From Hellea sp. (GTDB lineage Bacteria > Pseudomonadota > Alphaproteobacteria > Caulobacterales > Maricaulaceae): 64,000 nucleotides of DNA. The translations under genes and the position numbers were made by a program. The DNA lies in NCBI GenBank assembly GCA_020628425.1, contig JAHDEZ010000001.1, positions 62,001-126,000 on the forward strand, read 5' to 3'. The notes beneath the pieces are model-generated. The model saw only the letters and a list, made by a program, of their open reading frames with translations, was not told the origin of the DNA and made no database searches. This document shows, in pieces, positions 19,906 to 27,844 of the stretch (position 1 is the stretch's first letter; every line of letters begins with the position of its first letter).

Positions 19906-20952
19906 CTATTCGGTTAGAGATTCCACCAGTTTTTTTGCTTGAATATTTTCAAAGCGTGACCAAACACCATCATCACCGTGCCAAGCCCCCTGCGTGGCCC
20001 CTTTAGAATATTCAGTAGCTCGGGCTTCAAAGAAGTTCGCATGCTCAACACCGTTGAGAATTTCCGTCAACCATGGCAGCGGGTGATGTTTAATTCCGTA
20101 GACCTTTGGCAGACCCAGCTGTCCTAGGCGCCAATCAGCAATATATCGGATATACTGCTTGATATCTTCACTGGTCATGCCTTCGACAGGGCCCAGCTCA
20201 AAGGCCAGATCGATAAACTTGTCTTCGAGACCCACAACCGTCTTACAGCAATCTACAATGTCATCGGCGACAGCCGGGGTGACACAACCGGTTTCTTTAG
20301 CGAATGTGTGATAAAGCTTGATCATTCCCTCGCAATGAAGGCTCTCATCCCGAATAGACCACGTTACGATCTGCCCCATGCCCTTCATCTTATTGAGGCG
20401 TGGAAAATTCATCAGCATAGCAAAAGAGGCAAATAGCTGAAGGCCCTCGGTGAAAGCACCAAACATGGCAACTGTCCGCGCGATATCGGCTTCTGTTTCA
20501 ACGCCGAAATCCTGCATATAGGTGTGCTTATCGGCCATGGCCTGATAATCCATAAAGGCGGAGAATTCCGTATCGGGCATGCCGATAGTCTCCAGCAGCA
20601 GTGCATAGGCTGCAATATGGATTGTTTCCATATTGGAAAAGGCCGACAACATCATTTTGACTTCGGTCGGCTTAAACACACGGGCATAGCGCTCCATATA
20701 ATTATCGTTCACTTCCACATCAGATTGGGTGAAAAATCTAAAAATTTGCGTTAGCAGGTTCTTTTCATTGTCCGTGAGATTTGTCGCCCAATCCTTGCAA
20801 TCCTCCCCCAAGGGCACTTCCTCGGGCATCCAGTGCACTTGTTGCTGCTTTTTCCAGAACTCATAGGCCCATGGATAGCGAAAAGGCTTGTAACTATGTG
20901 ACGGAATTAACAGTCCAGATTTTCCTGTCTCGATTGGCCCCTGTTGTCCCAT
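19906..20952 (-). CDS. nrdB: Class I ribonucleotide reductase small (beta) subunit
   Basis: FWKKQQQVHWMPEEVPLGEDCKDW, NMETIHIAAYALLLETIG, SIRDESLHCEGMIKLYH. Confidence 0.95.
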   Translation of the reverse strand: MGQQGPIETGKSGLLIPSHSYKPFRYPWAYEFWKKQQQVHWMPEEVPLGEDCKDWATNLTDNEKNLLTQIFRFFTQSDVEVNDNYMERYARVFKPTEVKMMLSAFSNMETIHIAAYALLLETIGMPDTEFSAFMDYQAMADKHTYMQDFGVETEADIARTVAMFGAFTEGLQLFASFAMLMNFPRLNKMKGMGQIVTWSIRDESLHCEGMIKLYHTFAKETGCVTPAVADDIVDCCKTVVGLEDKFIDLAFELGPVEGMTSEDIKQYIRYIADWRLGQLGLPKVYGIKHHPLPWLTEILNGVEHANFFEARATEYSKGATQGAWHGDDGVWSRFENIQAKKLVESLTE

Positions 20953-20988
20953 CTTTTTCCCCTCGCGAATGAATCAGTTGAATAACCA

Positions 20989-21035
20989 CTACTATATATT
21001 GACGAAGAGAAAGCCAAGACCTCAATATGTAGAGC
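20989..21035 (-). promoter_or_regulatory. Putative NrdR-box pair upstream of nrdB
   Basis: CTATATATTG (20992-21001, 10/10 to CWATATATWG) and CAATATGTAG (21023-21032, 9/10); centres exactly 31 bp apart. Confidence 0.75.
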
Positions 21036-21109
21036 GGACACTTTTTCGCAGGCTGACAGCCTCAAGGTGTTGATAACCGAACCGGAAACGAAATGAATGA
21101 GTGCCTAAC

Positions 21110-21877
21110 TTAGCGGCGCCAAGTAAAGGAAATAGCCGCGGCGTCCTCACTAAAACTTGAGTTTTGCAAATCTGTTTCATTGCCAAAGGACGTGACCTCC
21201 CGGCGGAAATATCCAAGCGAAATATCGGTAGATTCGTTTAAACGATATCCCACACCAGCCTGCGCATCTCCAACAATCACACGTTCCTGTAAGCGGAAAT
21301 CACCAATTGTCACCCGGTTCATGTCATTAGGCGCATAAGAGAGCGCCTCGGCATCTGCGCCGGCAAACACATACCATGTATTGGATTTAAATTCTTCCCC
21401 GTCCTTGAGGTCGTCGCCGATTTTTACATGAGCGCCGACGGCCGCACTAGACGTACCATCGTTAAAAGTCACAGCGGCTCTGGGCGTCAGCTCAATATCA
21501 ACCACTTTGTCGATCAAAGACGTTGATAATGACTTGGAATAACGCATATCCAGAGCCTGATCACTGGTCAAACAACGTTCGTCTCCGGTCAAACAATTGA
21601 TTTCCGTGAGGTCCAAATCAAAAATCTGCGATCCAAAAGTTTCTGGAGTAAGCTCCAAATCCCGATTCAACTGAGTTAAATCATTAGTATTTGAAAACGG
21701 CGTTTCAACATTCAACCGGAACGCATCATTGTTGGTAGCTTTTTCGTCAACATCCTGGGCAAAAGTCAGAGAAAATGGAAAAATTCCTGCAAAAACAATA
21801 GCTAAAGCACAGCTCACGTATCTCGTGAACCCTTGGCTTCCATTATGGATTTGATATTTCAAACCCTGCTTACGCAT
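21110..21877 (-). CDS. Predicted secreted/outer-membrane beta-barrel protein of unknown function
   Basis: Signal peptide ...FSLTFAQ; alternating strands ending in AAISFTWRR; no family recognised confidently. Confidence 0.6.
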   Translation of the reverse strand: MRKQGLKYQIHNGSQGFTRYVSCALAIVFAGIFPFSLTFAQDVDEKATNNDAFRLNVETPFSNTNDLTQLNRDLELTPETFGSQIFDLDLTEINCLTGDERCLTSDQALDMRYSKSLSTSLIDKVVDIELTPRAAVTFNDGTSSAAVGAHVKIGDDLKDGEEFKSNTWYVFAGADAEALSYAPNDMNRVTIGDFRLQERVIVGDAQAGVGYRLNESTDISLGYFRREVTSFGNETDLQNSSFSEDAAAISFTWRR

Positions 21878-22025
21878 CTTTCCTTCTCTAACTGGGGCCG
21901 AATTCCGGTTAACCCGGTCCCACTATACCATAATTTCCGTCAAAAAGAGACAGAAGAACAGTTAAAATCCATTAATCAGGATCTATACTGAATACAAGAT
22001 TAAGACCTTAATAGGACATAGTTTT

Positions 22026-22058
22026 GCAAAGAAGTGTGACCTAAATCACACGCTTTGC
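22026..22058. promoter_or_regulatory. CRP-type dyad TGTGA-N6-TCACA within a larger inverted repeat
   Basis: GCAAAG-AAG-TGTGACCTAAATCACA-CG-CTTTGC; perfect TGTGA/TCACA half-sites at 22035-22039 and 22046-22050. Confidence 0.6.
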
Positions 22059-22178
22059 GAGAAAACACCAAATTCCGATTTTTTCATCTTAATTGTACGA
22101 CTCACACTTTTTCAATCTCCACTCAGCCAAGATGGCAGGTACGAACAAATTCGTGATTCGATGACGATGGCCCGTTCA

Positions 22179-22496
22179 TTAATAAGGGGCGGCTTTACGG
22201 AAATCCCTTAAAACCTGCCACCATGCGCGCCATTCACTCTTAGTCTCTCCATATCGATACATTACAAATCTTTCTGCGACAAACGCGGAGCCCCCTGCTG
22301 GACCTGAAAAGGTAGAAATTCGAGCCTGAAGACTTGCCTGATCTCCATTAAAAGACAATAAACCTTCATCCACCATCGCATTATATGCAATGTAGTATCC
22401 TGCTCTGTCATGTGTAGCTAAAAGGTCTTCCAAAATTTTTAATTCAGCTTCGGTCAAAACCAAAGTTTTCTGCGAATCTACAGTATAATTAATCAT
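22179..22496 (-). CDS. Hypothetical protein, translationally coupled to upstream lipoprotein gene
   Basis: 105 aa ORF; ATG overlaps upstream stop (ATGA). Confidence 0.6.
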   Translation of the reverse strand: MINYTVDSQKTLVLTEAELKILEDLLATHDRAGYYIAYNAMVDEGLLSFNGDQASLQARISTFSGPAGGSAFVAERFVMYRYGETKSEWRAWWQVLRDFRKAAPY

Positions 22497-23176
22497 TTTA
22501 TATCCCCTCTAACTGTCATGCTTGATAAAAACCTATCTACGGACTGACACACGAACTCGGTATTGTTCATTAGTCGTCTATCGATACTCATATTGACCGA
22601 CCAGCCATCTTTATTGAGGTAGAGTCGACACATATATGGCGGCGCAGATGTCGTTGTGGCACATTTGTCAAAACGTCTTTTGCGTTCAGTTGGCGTTTCA
22701 CAAAACCCAAATTCTCTAATACTAGTGTTTAATCTATTGTTTTGTAGCCTTATAATTATCTCGTTTTCCACACTCAAAGGATCTTCTCGATGTGGATAGG
22801 AACTAATCGTCCCTGAATCTGGATCCATAATTCCACGTAGCTGCACCATATACGCATTTCTTTGATTTAACCCCGAAGCTGGATGCGCGGTTCCTGGAAC
22901 TCCATTATTTCCCATGTGAGACATTACAAATTCTTGCGGTATCCGGAGCAACCAGCGATTTTGAATATACTCTTCTTTTTGCTGCGCGTGGGACAATCTT
23001 TCCCAAGCTCGGAAATCGGCCTCATAAATGCCAGTTCCTTCACCGGATGTCTGGACCCTTTTGCCCTCACCACATCCAGTCAAAATCAAGAATAATGACG
23101 CGAACAAAAAAGTAATAAACGAATGCGTCATTCGCCGAAAATTACAGATATTGTTACCCACACTGTCCCCATTCAT
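22493..23176 (-). CDS. Hypothetical lipoprotein (paralog B)
   Basis: LFLILTGC lipobox; shares RW-L-IP, MS--G--G-P, ENEIII, KDGWSV and four Cys positions with the adjacent gene. Confidence 0.75.
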   Translation of the reverse strand: MNGDSVGNNICNFRRMTHSFITFLFASLFLILTGCGEGKRVQTSGEGTGIYEADFRAWERLSHAQQKEEYIQNRWLLRIPQEFVMSHMGNNGVPGTAHPASGLNQRNAYMVQLRGIMDPDSGTISSYPHREDPLSVENEIIIRLQNNRLNTSIREFGFCETPTERKRRFDKCATTTSAPPYMCRLYLNKDGWSVNMSIDRRLMNNTEFVCQSVDRFLSSMTVRGDIK

Positions 23177-23411
23177 ATTGCATTCATTTAAAGCAAATCT
23201 ACATCTGCTTGCGAAGTCCTAATTTGCAATTTTGGCGATTTTTTGATGCGAATGTGGATAAATTGATTTTTCAGTCGGTTTTCAGGGGAAAGTTTAAGCA
23301 CGGAGACCTTGAAAAACGGATTATGATATCCTTTGTCAGGCACAGTATAGAGAACGCTTGCCCTCCCTACTTTCTGTTAACATCTACAAAATCAAACACC
23401 GTCATTATCTC

Positions 23412-24110
23412 TTATAACTCACTCATTTCATCCAAAAACGTCTCGACTGCACGGCAAACCGAAACATGATGTTTCATCAAATTTTTGTGGATATTCAGCG
23501 AGACACTCCACCCATCCTTTTTTAGAAAGACGGAACACAAAGCTCGTTTACTTTGGCCTTCATCAGCTCCACAATTATCAAGCATAAACTCGCTCACTTG
23601 GCTGGGCAGAAGACAGGTTTCGGCTTTGTCAACAGTCCTTATAAGCTTTCTGTTTTTTATGCGGATAATAATTTCATTCTCAAATACCCGTTGGTCTGCT
23701 GGGTCAGGATGAGAAATAATGGCACTGTTATCTGAGGCCATGACAACTCTTAATTTTACGACATATTCATTTTCGTCATTCTCGCCCGAATTAGGATGAG
23801 GAAATGCCGGAATGCCACTCTTTCCTCTATAAGACATCAAATGTTTTCGCGGTATTTCTAGGACCCATCTATCCTGGCGATATCCATCAAATGCATCGGC
23901 TGCCGAGGAACTTTCCCATATTTGAAATTCCGCTTTATAAAGACCTTCTCCCGCACCATAGGTCTTCGTGTTCCCGGAGCCGTCGCATCCCGCAAATACG
24001 GATAAGGCGAGTCCGGCAGCCGCATAAATAAGTCGCTTGAAAATATTTTGTATTAGCTCATTCCCCACATTGTCCCAATCATAATAATTCTCGGAGATTA
24101 ATATACACAT
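23412..24110 (-). CDS. Hypothetical lipoprotein (paralog A); real start may be GTG at 24068
   Basis: LSVFAGC lipobox; paralogous to 22493..23176. Confidence 0.75.
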   Translation of the reverse strand: MCILISENYYDWDNVGNELIQNIFKRLIYAAAGLALSVFAGCDGSGNTKTYGAGEGLYKAEFQIWESSSAADAFDGYRQDRWVLEIPRKHLMSYRGKSGIPAFPHPNSGENDENEYVVKLRVVMASDNSAIISHPDPADQRVFENEIIIRIKNRKLIRTVDKAETCLLPSQVSEFMLDNCGADEGQSKRALCSVFLKKDGWSVSLNIHKNLMKHHVSVCRAVETFLDEMSEL

Positions 24111-25521
24111 TATGGCTCGACGCAGGTTTCTTCACCTGGCCGCCCTCGCCAATTATGAAAATGGCTGAGTCAGCGCCGGCCATGCCTGCGGGTAAGGCGA
24201 TAGAGCCGCTAACGAAGAAACAATTCAATTGTATCTGGCATCGACTAAGCCCGGTCCGCACATCTCGGGGTCGTCTGGCTTCAGTGCCTTCGGTCTCTTC
24301 GTCCTCCCACTGGTTTAGCTCAAATTCCGTGACATAACGGATTTTACCATCAGCAATATAAGGGCGCAGCTCTTTGTAACGGTCGCCGTTTCTGTTCTTG
24401 TCGAAAGCCTCCAAATTTACGGCGATACTCTGCACTTTGCCATCGGAACTATTATCGAGGTTGGCCAGGATCTGTTTGGCGTCACGCCAGTAATCCGCTT
24501 GTTCCAGATATTTTCGGGCTTTGTTTTTATCAACCGGCCCACCTTTGCCTTCCAAATATAGCAGAGCTAGTTCATAGGCCGCGCTTTGGGAATTATTGAC
24601 ATCGGCCGAGCGGCTGGTGGGGAAACCCCGCCATCGCAATCCATCCTCTCGTACTATCAGTTCATATTCAAAACCGGCACGCGGCGCGGCGGCCACGGCG
24701 TACCACTTTCGCGCCTCTTGATATTGCCCGGCCTCCTCGGCCCGATAAGCAAGTTCCTGCGCCGCCGTCAAACTGCGATTGACCGGGTTTGTTGCCGCCT
24801 GTTCCAACCAGAAGTTTGAGTCGTGACGGTTCTCAAAATAGCTCCCGAAAAAGTCCTGCGCGTCCGCAATGCCTGATTTTGCCGCCAATTCCGCATAGGA
24901 TTCACCTTTGGCTTTCAATTCCTCTAATTCAAACCTCATATTATGGGCATATTTATAGGCTGCCCAGCCATTGCCGCGATCTGCAATCGCCCGCATAGCG
25001 TCGTAATAAGCCTCTCCGTTTAAGGGTTTTGCCAACATCAGGTCTTTGGCGTCTCGGGACATTGCATCCCCCAACCTGATGCCTTTATCGAAATGAGACA
25101 ATGCGATTTTGTAGCATCTTTGTTTTGACCCGCAGCGGTAATTAAACATGCCGCGATTATAGGCTGCAGCCGGCAGGCCCTGACCTATCAGTAATTCAAA
25201 ATCATCTCTGGCCGCTAGGATGATTTCATCTTTTATAGTTTTGGGAAAATCCTCATCCGCGATCGCCAGACGGTAGTTCAAGACATGATAATTATTGGTC
25301 GACAAAGGCTCGCCCTGCCATTTGCCAATAGCGTAAACTGTTTTGGCGGCCGTCCAATACCCACCTTCAACCATTTTATAGGCCAGCGCGTTGCGGGCAT
25401 CCTGTACGGGACTGAAAGGCAGGAATATGGCTGACAAGGTCAGCAGGCCTAATCCGAGAACCTTGTAAGTTTTTCGCATGTCACCCCTCCACATTATTTT
25501 TATAATGGGATTAAACAACAA
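24079..25521 (-). CDS. Sel1/TPR-like repeat protein with signal/anchor
   Basis: SAAYELALLYLEGKGGPVDKNKARKYLEQA, AYAELAAKSGIADAQDFFGSYF-type helical repeats. Confidence 0.75.
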   Translation of the reverse strand: MLFNPIIKIMWRGDMRKTYKVLGLGLLTLSAIFLPFSPVQDARNALAYKMVEGGYWTAAKTVYAIGKWQGEPLSTNNYHVLNYRLAIADEDFPKTIKDEIILAARDDFELLIGQGLPAAAYNRGMFNYRCGSKQRCYKIALSHFDKGIRLGDAMSRDAKDLMLAKPLNGEAYYDAMRAIADRGNGWAAYKYAHNMRFELEELKAKGESYAELAAKSGIADAQDFFGSYFENRHDSNFWLEQAATNPVNRSLTAAQELAYRAEEAGQYQEARKWYAVAAAPRAGFEYELIVREDGLRWRGFPTSRSADVNNSQSAAYELALLYLEGKGGPVDKNKARKYLEQADYWRDAKQILANLDNSSDGKVQSIAVNLEAFDKNRNGDRYKELRPYIADGKIRYVTEFELNQWEDEETEGTEARRPRDVRTGLSRCQIQLNCFFVSGSIALPAGMAGADSAIFIIGEGGQVKKPASSHNVYINLRELL

Positions 25522-25535
25522 CCCTTAATTTCAAT

Positions 25536-25563
25536 TAAAAAAGCCCGGACAATGCCGGGCTTG
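25536..25563 (-). terminator. Rho-independent terminator of nrdA
   Basis: AAGCCCGG-ACAAT-GCCGGGCTT with minus-strand T-tract. Confidence 0.8.
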
Positions 25564-25587
25564 GTTAATTAAGCTTAAAACTGCTCA

Positions 25588-27510
25588 CTACTGACAGGCT
25601 AGGCATTCCTCGTAATCGGTGGGGGCGGCTTCGCGCATGGCCTTTTCCATTTCGTTTTCCGGCTTGTCTTCGGCACCAGCAAAAGAGGCGCGCTGAACTG
25701 ATTTGGAGCGGCAATAGTAAAGCGACTTTACGCCCTTCTCCCAGGCCGACCAGTGCAGCATGTGCAAGTCCCATTTATCCACGTCACCCGGGATGAAAAT
25801 ATTCACACTTTGCGCCTGACAGATATAAGGTGAGCGGTCAGCGGCGTGCTCGATAATCCATCGCTGGTCGATTTCAAAGGCGGTGCGGAAGACGGCCTTT
25901 TCGTTTTCATCCAACTCGTCCATGTGCTGGACGGAGCCTTCATTCTCCAGAATGGTCGCCCAGACTTCCGCTGTGTTCAGGCCCTTTTCTTCGAGCAGAG
26001 CTTCGAGGAACTTGTTCTTGACCGTGAAGGACCCAGACAATGTTTTATGGGTGTAGATATTGGCCGGTATCGGCTCGATACCTGCGGATGTGCCTCCGCA
26101 GATAATAGAGATAGAGGCAGTCGGTGCCACGGCCAGCTTGTGCGAGAAGCGGGCATTGGTATCCATATCGGCGGCGTCCGGACAGGCACCGCGCTCTTCG
26201 GCTAGTTTGACAGAAGCCGCATCGGCCTCGCGCCGGATATGGCGGAACATGCGGTTATTAAACGATTTCGCCATGGCACTTTCGAAAGCAATGTTCTTGG
26301 CTTGCAGCATGGAATGGAAACCCATCAGCCCTAGACCCACAGAACGCTCCCGCATGGCGGAATACTTGGCATCCGCCATTTCATCGGGGGCGCGCTGAAT
26401 GAAGTCTTCGAGAACATTATCGAGGAAGCGCATAATGTCTTCGATAAAGCCTTCTTCGTTCTTCCACTCATCCCATTTCTCGGCATTCACCGAAGACAGG
26501 CAGCAAACGGCGGTACGCTCTCTACCGAATTTGTCTTTGCCCGTTGCGAGCATGATCTCGGAACAGAGATTAGACTGCTTGACCGATAGGCCCTGCTCTC
26601 TCTGGTGCTTGGCGAGGGCCTCATTCACTGTGTCAGAAAAGACCAGATAAGGCTCACCAGTTTGCAGGCGCATTTCTAGGATTTTCTGCCAGAGATAACG
26701 GGCATCAATAGTTTTGATAACTTCATCCGTTTTAGGAGAGCGTAGACCAAATTCCTTACCGTCACGGACAGCCATCATGAACTCGTCCGAGACATTCAAA
26801 CCATGGTGCAGGTTCAGAGATTTGCGGTTAAAATCGCCAGATGGCTTGCGGATTTCCAGAAACTCTTCGATTTCCGGATGGTGAATATCCAGATAGACAG
26901 CTGCGGACCCGCGACGCAGCGAACCCTGGGAAATAGCCAGAGTGAGAGAGTCCATCACACGGATAAAGGGAATAATCCCTGAGGTTTTTCCGGCCTTGCC
27001 GATTTTTTCACCGATAGAGCGCACATTGCCCCAATAAGTCCCGATACCACCGCCATTTGACGCCAGCCAGACATTCTCATTCCAGATGTCGACGATAGAC
27101 CCAAGGCTGTCATCGACAGAGTTCAAGAAACATGAAATCGGAAGACCGCGATTGGCTCCACCATTGGATAGAACAGGTGTTGCCGGCATGAACCAGAGAC
27201 GGGACATATAATCATAGATACGTTGGGCGTGTTCCTGGTCATCGCCATAAGCCTCAGCCACGCGGGAGAACATGTCTTGATAGCTTTCGCCTGGCAATAG
27301 ATAACGGTCAACAAGCGTCTTTTTACCGAAATCGGTCAGCAAAGCATCGCGGGATTTATCCTGACGGACTTTAATGGAATCAACCATTTTAACGTGGCGG
27401 GGTTTACCAGCTTTTTGTTTATCAACCGGTGGTCGGTTCTCTATCTGTTCTGCTGCATCCATTTCTGGCAAGATCTGCGCCGTCGCTTCATTCAAGCTCG
27501 TCTCCGACAT
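25588..27510 (-). CDS. nrdA: Class I ribonucleotide reductase large (alpha) subunit
   Basis: MPATPVLSNGGANRGLPISCFLNSVDDSL, NLCSEIMLATG, ASISIICGGTSAGIEPIPANIY, C-terminal ECLACQ redox pair. Confidence 0.97.
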   Translation of the reverse strand: MSETSLNEATAQILPEMDAAEQIENRPPVDKQKAGKPRHVKMVDSIKVRQDKSRDALLTDFGKKTLVDRYLLPGESYQDMFSRVAEAYGDDQEHAQRIYDYMSRLWFMPATPVLSNGGANRGLPISCFLNSVDDSLGSIVDIWNENVWLASNGGGIGTYWGNVRSIGEKIGKAGKTSGIIPFIRVMDSLTLAISQGSLRRGSAAVYLDIHHPEIEEFLEIRKPSGDFNRKSLNLHHGLNVSDEFMMAVRDGKEFGLRSPKTDEVIKTIDARYLWQKILEMRLQTGEPYLVFSDTVNEALAKHQREQGLSVKQSNLCSEIMLATGKDKFGRERTAVCCLSSVNAEKWDEWKNEEGFIEDIMRFLDNVLEDFIQRAPDEMADAKYSAMRERSVGLGLMGFHSMLQAKNIAFESAMAKSFNNRMFRHIRREADAASVKLAEERGACPDAADMDTNARFSHKLAVAPTASISIICGGTSAGIEPIPANIYTHKTLSGSFTVKNKFLEALLEEKGLNTAEVWATILENEGSVQHMDELDENEKAVFRTAFEIDQRWIIEHAADRSPYICQAQSVNIFIPGDVDKWDLHMLHWSAWEKGVKSLYYCRSKSVQRASFAGAEDKPENEMEKAMREAAPTDYEECLACQ

Positions 27511-27634
27511 TTTTCCCCTCGTCTATTAATAACGCGAACAATTGCGCCCGCTAATTTTACCCAAAACATCCCTCGCCGCGCCGTAAGCGCGGTGCCGTCT
27601 TTAATTGTTCGAAAGATCAACTCTATGAGTTATC

Positions 27635-27681
27635 GAACTATATATAGTGTTGATTTGCCATCTTTCGTCAACACCTTGTGT
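27635..27681 (-). promoter_or_regulatory. Putative NrdR-box pair upstream of nrdA
   Basis: CTATATATAG (27638-27647, 10/10) followed by TGT; weaker CAACACCTTG-TGT (27669-27678, 7/10); centres 31 bp apart. Confidence 0.65.
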
Positions 27682-27702
27682 GCTAAAAAAGGAAATTTTT
27701 TG

Positions 27703-27717
27703 TTAACGAGAAGTTAA
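27703..27717. promoter_or_regulatory. CtrA-type site TTAA-N7-TTAA
   Basis: TTAACGAGAAGTTAA between divergent nrdA and glycosyltransferase genes. Confidence 0.55.
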
Positions 27718-27844
27718 GTACCCAATTTAATTATAAATTTTTTTCACCGGCCTATTATTAAGGTCGCTTTATGCCCATAATCGCCCTGACATGCGGAAAA
27801 TCTTACCGCAATAAAACGCCAATTTATAGGCTTGGAGAGCGATT

